A DNA stretch of 64,000 bases from the NCBI GenBank assembly GCA_019187105.1, contig JABAQM010000001.1, forward strand, positions 992,001 through 1,056,000, given 5' to 3'. Position numbers and translations under genes: made by a program. Source of the stretch: Fimbriimonadaceae bacterium. Its GTDB lineage: Bacteria > Armatimonadota > Fimbriimonadia > Fimbriimonadales > Fimbriimonadaceae. This document shows, piece by piece, positions 7,736 to 16,082 of this stretch. Below the pieces are notes generated by a model that saw only the letters and a list, made by a program, of their open reading frames with translations, ran no database searches and was not told the DNA's origin. Within the stretch, counting starts at the first letter, position 1; each line of letters begins with the position of its first letter.

Positions 7736-8826
7736 TACACTTTCGCCTTAAAGAACAGGTACTCGAGAAACCGCATCAGGTAGGCGAAGATGATAACGAG
7801 CAAGCAGACGAGGAGAATCTCGTGGAAGGGCAACACGCTGTTTTGGGCTTGCTGCTGCAGTGAGCCACCCTTTTCGCTGTAGGTCGCGGTGCTGAGGACC
7901 TTGTCGACTGCGCCGATCGCGCCGGACAGCCAGGCAAGCAAGGAGGTGCGGCCGACGGCATAGACAGCCACCAGGCTCAGGATGACCAGGGGCAAGGCGA
8001 GCTTGTACTTGTGCTTCTGGTGCTCGTTGTAGATAACGCACACCCGGCACCGCTCCTTCTTCATTTCCTCGGTCAGCTTGTTGTTGCGCGGAATGTACTT
8101 GGCGGCAGCGACCAGGTCGGCGGGGATCACCTTGCCGGACATCGCATTCTGGATAACGGATTCCTCACACATACACCCCACCCGCTCCTTCCAGCAGGTG
8201 CGGCGGGCATGGTAGATCGGGCATTTCTCACGGACGAATTTGCGGCAGAACGGCAACTGCCAGCATTTGCCCATGAAGATGTTGTGGATCTCCTTCTCTT
8301 GCTTGACGCCCTTGCCGTACTTGAGCTGATCGGCCTTGGATCCCTCTTGGACCCTTTCCCTGACCCGTCGAATGAGGTCGATGACGATGACGATGAGGGC
8401 GATCGTCCCCAACACGAGGCCGCAGTTTCTGAGAATCTCGAAGGCTCTTTCGGTAACCGCATTGGTCTGCGAGGAACCGAAGATCGATGGCACGTAGAGT
8501 GACGAGAGGTAGAGAGCGGCGGCGCCCATGAACAGGAGCGCACCGAGGATTTCCTCCTCCCAGAAGAGGAAGCACGCGCCGAGTGCGCAGGCCGCCGAGC
8601 CCGCCATTGCCAGGGTGCTGAACGAGTCGAGATTGGCGAGGGCTCGTTTGTTGTCCGGCTGCATGCCGATGCCGGCGAAGACGTTGTAGTTGTAGAGGAC
8701 AAACCCGATGCCGACGAGAGCTGCCAGCAAGCCGCCGAAGAACAGGAAGCGGGCAACCGTTTCCAAGAACCGCGCGACCGGCTCTTCCGAGTTAGTTATG
8801 GTGTATCGATCCTGCAGCTTGGACAT
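7735..8826 (-). CDS. membrane protein with eight-cysteine cytoplasmic cluster
   Basis: A 363-residue protein with hydrophobic segments near residues 23-50, 70-88, 93-112, 134-151, 278-300 and 334-352. Between the fourth and fifth segments is a soluble region of about 125 residues holding cysteines 188, 194, 202, 211, 218, 220, 260 and 263. The arrangement CW-C-CP-CW-GCMC recalls the small two-CW cysteine motif, and the final CRVC pair could complete two four-cysteine metal sites. It probably binds iron-sulfur or zinc. It lies between efp and the rtcA-like gene, coupled to the latter. No named function. Confidence 0.75.
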   Translation of the reverse strand: MSKLQDRYTITNSEEPVARFLETVARFLFFGGLLAALVGIGFVLYNYNVFAGIGMQPDNKRALANLDSFSTLAMAGSAACALGACFLFWEEEILGALLFMGAAALYLSSLYVPSIFGSSQTNAVTERAFEILRNCGLVLGTIALIVIVIDLIRRVRERVQEGSKADQLKYGKGVKQEKEIHNIFMGKCWQLPFCRKFVREKCPIYHARRTCWKERVGCMCEESVIQNAMSGKVIPADLVAAAKYIPRNNKLTEEMKKERCRVCVIYNEHQKHKYKLALPLVILSLVAVYAVGRTSLLAWLSGAIGAVDKVLSTATYSEKGGSLQQQAQNSVLPFHEILLVCLLVIIFAYLMRFLEYLFFKAKV

Positions 8827-8843
8827 GGAGGGCAGCCCCCGAA

Positions 8844-9413
8844 CTACTTTCTGTTGACGCGCTCGAGGTACGTATCGGTTCGTGTATCAATCTTGATGAC
8901 ATCCCCGACCTTGAGGTGGAACGGCACGAGCACGACTGCGCCAGTCTCCAGTGTCGCCGGCTTGGTGCTTCCGCTTACGGTGTCTCCCTTGAAGCCTGGA
9001 TCAGTTTCCGTGATCTCAAGCTCCACAAACGGTGGCAAGTCGTATCCGAGGACCTCGCCGTTCACGTCGAGTGCGACGACTTCGGCCTCCTCCTTGAGGT
9101 ACTTGGCGCCTTCTCCGAGGTGCGTCGCCGGTACCTGGTTCTGTTCGTACGAGTCCAGATCCATCAGCACGAGTTCGTCGCCTTGGCGATAAAGAAATTG
9201 CATTTTCTTCTTTTCGACAAAGGCGGCATCGAACTTCTCGCCTGATCGGAAGGTTTTTTCCAGGACGGCGCCGGTTTTCATTTTCTTCAGCCTGGTGCGG
9301 ACAAAGGCGCCGCCTTTTCCAGGTTTAACGTGCTGAAATTCTACAATTTGATAGACATCGCCATCAATGAAGATGGCCATTCCATTCTTAAAATCGCTGG
9401 TATCGACTGCCAC
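8844..9413 (-). CDS. efp: translation elongation factor P
   Basis: Relieves ribosome stalling at polyproline stretches by binding between the P and E sites. The length of 189 residues and three-domain layout are standard. The domain I loop HVKPGKGGAFVRTRLKK carries the lysine that is usually modified (tip KPGKGG); domain III ends VGDVIKIDTRTDTYLERVNRK, the family signature. GTG start at 9413, preceded by AGAGGG. A membrane protein and the rtcA-like gene follow on the same strand. Confidence 0.96.
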   Translation of the reverse strand: MAVDTSDFKNGMAIFIDGDVYQIVEFQHVKPGKGGAFVRTRLKKMKTGAVLEKTFRSGEKFDAAFVEKKKMQFLYRQGDELVLMDLDSYEQNQVPATHLGEGAKYLKEEAEVVALDVNGEVLGYDLPPFVELEITETDPGFKGDTVSGSTKPATLETGAVVLVPFHLKVGDVIKIDTRTDTYLERVNRK

Positions 9414-9472
9414 TCGCCCTCTAGCTCCTCCGGTCCGATTCGCCTAGATGGTACCCCTGTGGCGCGGAGATC

Positions 9473-11542
9473 CTAGGCTGCCTGCTGGAGCAGGTCCTCT
9501 TCCAGAGACCTCAGGTTCTGGATGGCGCCGTTATGGTCGGGCTCGATCTTGAGCACCTGCTGGTAGGCCGACCTCGCGGCATCGTGGAGATTCATCTGGA
9601 ACAGCGAGTTTCCGAGCACAAACCATCCCGACGCGCTTTCGCTGTCATGTCGAAGGCCGTTTTGGTACATCAGGGCGGCGTCTGCGTAGCGACCAGACTG
9701 ATACAACACGTCGCCCAAGTTGAACGCCGCGTTAGCGTCATGCGGGCTTCGCCGGACCGCGTCTTGCAGGCATTCGGCCGCCAGGGTGAGGTCCCCAGCT
9801 TCGGCGAGCGCACGGCCCCAATTGATGAGCATTGGCGCATCAATACGGTTGACCCTGCTCAGGGCTTCGTAAGCCATACGAATCTGGTTTGAGTCACCGG
9901 ACTGCTGGCAGGCTTCGACCCAAAACGCGAAGACCTCTTCTCGTTGGTCGCCAAGGAACCAGCATTCTCGAAACCGATTCGCCGATTCTGTGGGACGACC
10001 AAGCTTTAGAAGCGAGAACCCTGACATGAAGCGGGCGATGAGGCCATGGTGCGGATCCTCCCAGCTCGCTTCCAAGAATGGCAGTGCCTCCCCGTAGCGG
10101 CCTTCCTGCGTCAGGACGGCGCCTTTGGAGTAAAGCGCCAAGACATAGTCCGGATTTCCCTTCAGCGATTCCTCAAAGGCGGCAAGCGCCTCGTCGGCTC
10201 GGCCGAGTTGGGCGAGGATTTGACCCCGAATGGCGGCGCGCTTGTGGGTGATGATGCCGTAGTCGCCGGTTTGGTTAACGGACCAGGGCTCGGCATAGCA
10301 GCGGTCCATCGCCGCCAGGGCTTCGTCGAGCCGGTTTAGCTGCATTAGTGCGAAGGCCCGCTCGAACTCGTTGAGTACCCCGTTATAGCCTTGGATCTCG
10401 GCGGCTGCGCATGCTTTCAGCGTCTCCTCGAATTGGCCGAGGTCCGAATACGAGGAAGCCAGCAAATGATAGGCGACCGTGCCGTATGAGGCACGGAGTG
10501 GCAGGTTCGCTACGCAGCGAGTTACCGTCACAACCGCATCTTGAAAACGGCCGGCCACACGATAGGCGTTCGCCAAGTTAAACAAATGGAAGGCGTCGTT
10601 CGGCGATTCCTCGACTTCGCGCTCGAGCATCGAAACCGTCCGATCCAACTTGCCTTTGGCGAGCATTTGCTCCGGAGCGTAGCCGTAGTGGAGCAGCTCA
10701 GCGCCCTCTATCGTCGCCGTAAACAGCCCCAGCCTATCGAGGCTAGGGATAACCTGCTCATGAATCCGGGAGGAAAATTCGACTCCCGGCAGAAGACGGA
10801 AGAGCCGGAGTGGCGTATGGACGTATTCGTCTGCGCCACCGTCATCGGACATCAGGTTTCTTATTCGAACGAAATAACCGCCGAAATGCGGACGCATGAG
10901 GCCTTCGCGCAGCATTTTTGCGCTTCCTGCGGGAAGCTCCTCATCGGCGTCAATCCACAGCGCCCAGTCGCCCGTTGCGAGCGCCAGCGAAGCATTGCGT
11001 GCGGCGGAAAAGTCGTCGCACCATTCAAACCGTCCGATCTTGGCGCCAAAGGACTCGGCGATCGAGACCGTTTCGTCACTCGAACCCGTATCGACGACCA
11101 CGATCTCATCTGCGATTTCACTGAGACTCGCAAGGCAGCGACCGAGATTTGCGGCTTCATTCTTGACGATCAAACATGCGGACAGGTTGATCCCAACCTT
11201 GCTTGGCTTGAGCTTCGAAGTGGCGACAATGCGCCGCTGCCACTCCTGCCCTTCGGCGTCGGCGAGCTTCAGCTTTGCCGCCATCAAGCTGCGGCAATGG
11301 AAGTAGTCGACGAGCATTTGGCCCAGCTCAGCCAGCTCAGAAGAGTAGTCACAGCCAAGAAACATCCGGGCGGCGTCGATCTCCTGCTGGAGGTGGCACA
11401 GCAGAACGCCGTAGTCGTTCGTGAGGCGTGGGTCACTCGGGCACTCCCTTAGGGCAGCCCGGTAGACCTCGGCGGCGTGCTCATAGTTTTGGCTCAGGAT
11501 GCTGGATCGGCCCTCAGAAAGAGCGGATTCGACCGTGCTCAT
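9473..11542 (-). CDS. family 2 glycosyltransferase with TPR repeats
   Basis: A 689-residue cytoplasmic protein. Residues about 1-110 include short TPR-like helices; about 115-330 form a GT2 domain with LSACLIVKNEAANLGRCLASL, DEIVVVDTGSSDET and WALWIDADEELP (the DxD-type metal and sugar-nucleotide site). The remainder, to the C-terminus, is an array of tetratricopeptide repeats (for example AAFNLGDVLYQSGRYADAAL). Such proteins glycosylate peptides or proteins, as in the SunS group, though the target is unknown. The ATG at 11542 is chosen because it overlaps the stop of the MerR gene (ATGA); a longer in-frame reading to 11722 would run across that gene. Confidence 0.85.
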   Translation of the reverse strand: MSTVESALSEGRSSILSQNYEHAAEVYRAALRECPSDPRLTNDYGVLLCHLQQEIDAARMFLGCDYSSELAELGQMLVDYFHCRSLMAAKLKLADAEGQEWQRRIVATSKLKPSKVGINLSACLIVKNEAANLGRCLASLSEIADEIVVVDTGSSDETVSIAESFGAKIGRFEWCDDFSAARNASLALATGDWALWIDADEELPAGSAKMLREGLMRPHFGGYFVRIRNLMSDDGGADEYVHTPLRLFRLLPGVEFSSRIHEQVIPSLDRLGLFTATIEGAELLHYGYAPEQMLAKGKLDRTVSMLEREVEESPNDAFHLFNLANAYRVAGRFQDAVVTVTRCVANLPLRASYGTVAYHLLASSYSDLGQFEETLKACAAAEIQGYNGVLNEFERAFALMQLNRLDEALAAMDRCYAEPWSVNQTGDYGIITHKRAAIRGQILAQLGRADEALAAFEESLKGNPDYVLALYSKGAVLTQEGRYGEALPFLEASWEDPHHGLIARFMSGFSLLKLGRPTESANRFRECWFLGDQREEVFAFWVEACQQSGDSNQIRMAYEALSRVNRIDAPMLINWGRALAEAGDLTLAAECLQDAVRRSPHDANAAFNLGDVLYQSGRYADAALMYQNGLRHDSESASGWFVLGNSLFQMNLHDAARSAYQQVLKIEPDHNGAIQNLRSLEEDLLQQAA

Positions 11543-11817
11543 GCGGCAATCTGATCCTCGAAGTGCTTCTTGATCGCCCTTCGTGCGCCGGCAATGCTGA
11601 ACATCTCGTCGCGGACGAAGCGCTTGATCAGGAATACCGTCTGGATATCGACCGGCCGGTAACGTCGTTGGCCACCCTGCGTCCGATTCGGATTCAGGAA
11701 CTCGCCAAACTCTCGTTCCCAATAGCGGAGCGTGTGGACTTCTATGCCGGTAATCTTCGCGGCGGCACTGATCGTGACGGCCTGTTCCGATTTCCCTCTT
11801 TTCGTGGCCGTTGTCAT
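11539..11817 (-). CDS. MerR-family helix-turn-helix regulator, DNA-binding domain only
   Basis: A 92-residue protein with a MerR-type winged helix (VTISAAAKITGIEVHTLRYW, then GQRRYRPVDIQTVFLIKRFV). It lacks the long dimerisation helix and effector domain of full MerR proteins, as in the short HspR/MlrA-like forms. Its last codons overlap the TPR-glycosyltransferase start (ATGA), so it may regulate or simply be cotranscribed with it. Effector unknown. Confidence 0.85.
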   Translation of the reverse strand: MTTATKRGKSEQAVTISAAAKITGIEVHTLRYWEREFGEFLNPNRTQGGQRRYRPVDIQTVFLIKRFVRDEMFSIAGARRAIKKHFEDQIAA

Positions 11818-11941
11818 CTTGAATTAAATTCCTTCGGCATTCCCCGTAAGGTTATCGGCGCGCCGGGGCCGCTTTTTCAGGCCAAACCTGACAAGGCCCG
11901 GATGGTGGCTGGCCCACCCGATTCGCTCGGATTGAACCTGC

Positions 11942-11947
11942 CATAAT
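11942..11947 (+). promoter_or_regulatory. -10-like hexamer 7 nt before the 11955 gene
   Basis: CATAAT followed by seven bases and ATG. It fits the leaderless pattern seen across the window. Confidence 0.45.
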
Positions 11948-11954
11948 TTCCCAG

Positions 11955-12569
11955 ATGGCCGACCTTCAGCAGATTTGGGCCGAAGAGCTGCCCGAAATAC
12001 GGAAGGCCGTTACTGGCGTTGGCGTTTGGGCTGCCCTCAATGCGGTAAAGCCGATCGCCCTGGAAAATGGGTTCGCCGTCCTCGGCATGCCGCACGAGGA
12101 ATCGGAGTTGGCCGGACACCTACGGATCGCTCATATCAAGCTTCTCATCGAGAAGGCGATCTCCGCACGGCTGTCCGAGGAAGTCACGCTGAGGGTGATC
12201 GACGGCATCACGCCGCAAGACTGGGAGAATGTCAAGCGCAGGGATGCCGAAGCGAAGCGGCTACAGGATCAGGCGGCAGCCCGCATCCGCGCGGAAGTCT
12301 CTGCCAAGAGCAATTGGGAGACCGTCTACGAACAGCTGAATCGCCGCTACGCGGCCATCCAGAACAAAAGCCTGCCTCAGAACCGGGCCCGCTTCTTTTC
12401 CGAAGCGGTGGAGATCATCGCCGAGGCTAGGCGAACCTATCCCGAGATGGACGACCTCGCCGAGCGCAATTACGCCCGTTGCCTAGAGCGCATCAGCCAA
12501 TACACCGAGCTCCCCAGCGTTTATGTCGCAATGACGGTGATGGCGAAAACGGGCGAACTCAAGGCGTGA
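11955..12569 (+). CDS. DnaA domain I-like protein
   Basis: A 204-residue protein not recognised as a whole. Residues 1-95 resemble the N-terminal interaction domain of DnaA or of DNA polymerase III gamma/tau C-terminal parts: an early Trp (IWAEELPEIRKAV), a strand pair ending FAVLGMP, then a helix HIKLLIEKAIS and EVTLRVIDG. Residues about 96-140 are a charged helix and the last 60 residues are helical. No AAA+ or DNA-binding domain follows. It overlaps the start of the next gene by four bases (GTGA), so the two are coupled. A replication-linked adaptor is one possibility, at low confidence. Confidence 0.7.
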   Translation: MADLQQIWAEELPEIRKAVTGVGVWAALNAVKPIALENGFAVLGMPHEESELAGHLRIAHIKLLIEKAISARLSEEVTLRVIDGITPQDWENVKRRDAEAKRLQDQAAARIRAEVSAKSNWETVYEQLNRRYAAIQNKSLPQNRARFFSEAVEIIAEARRTYPEMDDLAERNYARCLERISQYTELPSVYVAMTVMAKTGELKA

Positions 12570-13342
12570 TCGAGGCGATCGTCCTCGGCTCTGGAACCAG
12601 CAACGGAGTACCGAGCCTTGGCATCGAGTACCCGCAGACCTTTCTACGGGACCCACGAAACCACCGGACGCGAACCTCGCTCCTGCTGAGAAGCCCGGAG
12701 GGAACCATTCTCGTGGACTGCGCGCCGGAGATGCGCCTTCAACTGCTTCGCGAGGGTGTGCGGAAGATCGACGGCGTCATCGTCACCCACACGCATGCGG
12801 ATCACATCATGGGTATGGACGACCTTCGTTCATTCTGCCTCCGCAACAAGTCGTCGATGCCGATCTACGCTTGGCCCGAATACCAAGCTGACCTTCGGCG
12901 CGTATTCGCCTACGCGTTCAAGGATTTTCCCGATGGCATCGAGGTTCCCCGATTCGAGCTTCGCGACCTTCCCGAATGCCTCACCACATGCGGGATCGAA
13001 TTCGAGATTCTCCGTTTGGAGCACGGTCCCTGGCCCGTGGCCGGGTTAAGAATTGGAGGGCTTGCGTACCTGACCGACGTCGGACGAATTCCGCCGGCAG
13101 CCATGGAACGGCTTCAAGGGCTCGATTGCCTCATCCTCGACGCCGTCCGCTACAAGCCGCACCCCAACCACTTCAACTTCGAGCAAGCGATGGAGGTTGC
13201 CGCGCAGCTGGCTGCGAGGATCACTTACTTCACCCATCTCAGCCACGACTACGATCATGCGGTCGTTGAAGCCGAACTTCCGCCACAGATCCGCCTGGCC
13301 TTCGATGGTTTGCGTATACGCGTGGCAGCAAAAAGCCCCTGA
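12566..13342 (+). CDS. PhnP-like metallo-beta-lactamase-fold hydrolase
   Basis: A 258-residue metal-dependent phosphodiesterase-like enzyme of the PhnP / beta-lactamase superfamily 2 type. It opens with AIVLGSGTSNGVPSLG, contains the metal motif THTHADHIMGMDDLR (HxHxDH), a later YLTDVGRIP strand with the bridging Asp, DAVRYKPHPNHFNFEQA and the terminal HLSHDYDH. GTG start at 12566 overlaps the stop of the upstream gene. The substrate may be a cyclic phosphodiester, but related proteins are diverse. The hairpin at 13334 begins inside its last codons and serves the opposite strand. Confidence 0.88.
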   Translation: MIEAIVLGSGTSNGVPSLGIEYPQTFLRDPRNHRTRTSLLLRSPEGTILVDCAPEMRLQLLREGVRKIDGVIVTHTHADHIMGMDDLRSFCLRNKSSMPIYAWPEYQADLRRVFAYAFKDFPDGIEVPRFELRDLPECLTTCGIEFEILRLEHGPWPVAGLRIGGLAYLTDVGRIPPAAMERLQGLDCLILDAVRYKPHPNHFNFEQAMEVAAQLAARITYFTHLSHDYDHAVVEAELPPQIRLAFDGLRIRVAAKSP

Positions 13343-13360
13343 GGCGTATCTCAGGGGGCT
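13334..13360 (-). terminator. intrinsic terminator of the 13378-13890 gene
   Basis: Arms AGCCCCTGAG and CTCAGGGGGCT around a short loop. Read on the minus strand, the stem is followed by TTTTT. It overlaps the stop codon of the convergent hydrolase gene. Confidence 0.75.
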
Positions 13361-13377
13361 GGAAAGCGAAAGGGACG

Positions 13378-13890
13378 TTAGAATCGGTAGCCGACGGTCA
13401 GACCGAAGCCGGATCCGCGAGCACCATTGGCCCAGTCGGTAAGGAGCAGCGAGCCTTCGACAAAGATCGTCGGGCTGAATTCATAACCCAATCCTGCGCG
13501 GCCGGCCAGCACGAATTTGGAGTCGAAGACATCGACGAACGCCGCGCCGATCCCGACGAAGAAGTAACCTCGGCGGTCCGACATCTCGTCCTGCCTCGTG
13601 AACCACCGAACGTTGGCCGTAATCGGGATGATGGAGACTCGGCGGCCACTGCCGGCACTCATTTGCCACTCGGCCGAAAGGTACGTCTGCGCATTGGGGA
13701 TAAAGCGAGTACTGAAGTACATATCGGCGCCGATAACGAACAGGGTCTTACTGCGGTCGCTTACGTTGTTATCGAAGGGAAAAGCAACGCCGGTGCGAAG
13801 AGAAACGTCGACGGGAGAGAAATCCGGAGTTTCCTGAGCAAACGTGGTTGCGGCCGTCGCGAGAGCGATAAGGCTCAAAGTCTTTTTCAT
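13378..13890 (-). CDS. exported small beta-barrel-like protein
   Basis: A 170-residue protein with signal peptide MKKTLSLIALATAATTFAQ. The mature part alternates polar and aromatic residues, with glycine-bounded strands (YFFVGIGAAFVDVFDSKFVL, GLGYEFSPTIFVEGSLLLT) and the C-terminal GLTVGYRF, ending in Phe like outer-membrane barrel strands. It is probably an outer-membrane barrel of about eight strands. ATG at 13890 is chosen because AGGAGG lies just upstream and the signal peptide starts there. An intrinsic terminator follows. Confidence 0.78.
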   Translation of the reverse strand: MKKTLSLIALATAATTFAQETPDFSPVDVSLRTGVAFPFDNNVSDRSKTLFVIGADMYFSTRFIPNAQTYLSAEWQMSAGSGRRVSIIPITANVRWFTRQDEMSDRRGYFFVGIGAAFVDVFDSKFVLAGRAGLGYEFSPTIFVEGSLLLTDWANGARGSGFGLTVGYRF

Positions 13891-14004
13891 GTTCGTGTCC
13901 TCCTGTGATTCGATCGGCGCCCAAAAATTCCGTGGCCGCCCAAAAACCTTGACGTTTGATCGTACCCTCAAACGTTCACCCAGGTTCGAATCGGCAGCCA
14001 ATGG

Positions 14005-14010
14005 TAATAT
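14005..14010 (+). promoter_or_regulatory. -10-like hexamer 8 nt before glyS
   Basis: TAATAT, eight bases before the glyS ATG. It fits the leaderless pattern. Confidence 0.45.
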
Positions 14011-14018
14011 TTTCGGGG

Positions 14019-16082
14019 ATGCCCGAGCTACTTTTCGAACTAGGTTGCGAAGAGTTGCCGGCATCGGCTGTAGAGCGCGCATTTTCCCAACTTGCGGACG
14101 AGATCATTCGCCGATTGGAGGAGTGTGGACTCTCGACGGGCGAAGTCCGGCGGATGGGAACGCCGCGCCGCTTGATCATCGGCATTTCCGATGTTCAAGA
14201 CCGACAGCCTGATTCGACAAAGGACTTCCGAGGGCCGGGCATTGCTGCAGCGTTCGATGCGGAAGGAAATCCGACCAAGGCGCTTGAAGGTTTCTGCCGT
14301 GGGAAGGGCGTGGATGTCCGCGAGGTCCGGCGGGAAGGAGACTACGTTTGGGTCACCAAAACGCTGCTGGGCAAGCCCACCGGCGAGCTCCTCGCCCAGA
14401 TTCTGCCCGACGCCGTTCGCAGCCTGACCTTCGATAAGACGATGCGGTGGGGCGCAGCCCGCATGCGGTTTGCCCGGCCCATTCGCTGGATCCTGGCTAC
14501 GTTCGGCGGCGAGCTCGTGCCGTTTGAGATCGAAGGCGTTCAATCGGGGCTGGCGTCCCGCGGACACCGGTTCAATGCCCCTGCAACGTTCGTTGCGAAG
14601 ACCTTTGACGATCTCGTGGCCGGACTCCGGGAACGATCGGTCGAACCCGATCACGAACGACGCCGAACGCGGATTGTGGAGCTGGCAGGCGCGGTGGCGT
14701 CTGGAACTCCCGATCTTACGGAGGCACTCGTCGACGAAAACGTCTTTTTGACCGAGTGGCCCACGGCGATCGAGGGTGAATTCAAGGCCGAGTTTATGGC
14801 CTTGCCTGATGCGGTACTCATCACCGCCATGGCGAAGCACGAGCGGTTCTTCCCCGTCCGAGACGGTTCTGGCAAGCTCACGAACCGGTTCGTTTCGATC
14901 CGAAACGGAGGCGTCGACGATGTCGTCCGCGCGGGCAACGCCTGGGTCCTCAACGCGCGGTTCAACGACGCCAAATTCTTTTTCGACGAGGACAAGGAAA
15001 AGTCGCTCGACGACTTCCTCGCGATGACGGACCGGATGCTGTTCCAGGAGAAGCTTGGCACCGTTCGGCAGCGTGCGGATCGCCTGGCCGAGCTTGCCGC
15101 GCTGGTCGCCCAGCAAATGGGTTCGTCGGCGGACGAAGTCGAGTGGGCGCGTCAAGCCGGTCTTTACGCCAAGGCCGATCTGACCACCGGCTTGGTAAGC
15201 GAGCTGGCCTCGCTGCAAGGGGTGATCGGAGGAGAATACGCACGGCGGGAGGGCTTTCCCGAGCCGGTTTGCCACGCAATCGCGTGCCAATACGACGCCG
15301 ACAAAGCGACCAGCAATATCGACCACGCCCTCATCGTCGCGGATCAGATCGACAAGCTCGTGGGGTACCTCGGTATCGGCCTAGAGCCGAGCGGCTCAAG
15401 CGATCCCTTTGGGCTTCGCCGCGCCGTGACCATCTTGATTGAAGGCGCCTGGCGGCGAACCGGCCATCGTCTTTCTGGCTATTACGGGCTGATTGAGCCT
15501 GCGACCTCGTTTTACGGCGGCCTCCTTCCTGCAGATGCCGCCAAAGACGTTACGGAACGTTTGGTCCGCATCTTCCGGTCTCGCTATGAGGCCATGCTTG
15601 ACGGCGAGCCCTATGACTGTGTCAACGCGGCCATTACGACGCCGGACGCGGCGGTGATCCTCAATCCCCAGGTCGTCCTGTACCGACTTGCGACCATGAA
15701 GCGGATCAAGGACGATGTCTCGGCGGTTCAGACGGCTTCCCGTCCCCTCAATATTCTGGATGCGGCCATTACGAAGGGGCAATACTCTGCCATCGAGGGC
15801 CTTGATGTCGATCGCGGCAGACTGTCTTCCGACGAGGGCTACAAGCTGTTGGACACGTTGATTCATGTTGGTCCGCGGCTGGATAGCGCGGAAGAGGCAC
15901 TCGCCGCGGACCAGGCTCTGCAAGTTCTTCTCGACCTCAAGCAGCCGATCCACGAGTTCTTCGAAAAAACGATGGTGATGGCTGAGGATCCCGATACGCG
16001 GAGGGCCCGCCTGTCGCTGGTCGATATGACCTGTCGGCAGCTTGAGCGGATCGGCAACTTTCGAGAGCTCGTTATCGAATGA
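14019..16082 (+). CDS. glyS: glycyl-tRNA synthetase beta subunit
   Basis: The tRNA-binding subunit of the two-subunit bacterial glycyl-tRNA synthetase, needed with GlyQ to charge tRNA-Gly. At 687 residues it is the normal length. The N-terminal MPELLFELGCEELPA is the family hallmark, and blocks such as TKDFRGPGIAAAFD, MRWGAARMRFARPIRWI and GSSDPFGLRR are conserved. I start at ATG 14019, where that hallmark begins. No alpha-subunit gene lies next to it, so glyQ must be elsewhere. The stop overlaps the next gene's start (ATGA). Confidence 0.95.
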   Translation: MPELLFELGCEELPASAVERAFSQLADEIIRRLEECGLSTGEVRRMGTPRRLIIGISDVQDRQPDSTKDFRGPGIAAAFDAEGNPTKALEGFCRGKGVDVREVRREGDYVWVTKTLLGKPTGELLAQILPDAVRSLTFDKTMRWGAARMRFARPIRWILATFGGELVPFEIEGVQSGLASRGHRFNAPATFVAKTFDDLVAGLRERSVEPDHERRRTRIVELAGAVASGTPDLTEALVDENVFLTEWPTAIEGEFKAEFMALPDAVLITAMAKHERFFPVRDGSGKLTNRFVSIRNGGVDDVVRAGNAWVLNARFNDAKFFFDEDKEKSLDDFLAMTDRMLFQEKLGTVRQRADRLAELAALVAQQMGSSADEVEWARQAGLYAKADLTTGLVSELASLQGVIGGEYARREGFPEPVCHAIACQYDADKATSNIDHALIVADQIDKLVGYLGIGLEPSGSSDPFGLRRAVTILIEGAWRRTGHRLSGYYGLIEPATSFYGGLLPADAAKDVTERLVRIFRSRYEAMLDGEPYDCVNAAITTPDAAVILNPQVVLYRLATMKRIKDDVSAVQTASRPLNILDAAITKGQYSAIEGLDVDRGRLSSDEGYKLLDTLIHVGPRLDSAEEALAADQALQVLLDLKQPIHEFFEKTMVMAEDPDTRRARLSLVDMTCRQLERIGNFRELVIE

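Noticed and set aside
10541-11452. 303-codon plus-strand open frame inside the TPR glycosyltransferase
   Set aside because: Shadow of the TPR and GT2 coding sequence; no family match.
14040-15326. 428-codon open frame on the minus strand over glyS
   Set aside because: It is antisense to a full-length glyS with strong family motifs and has no recognisable domain.
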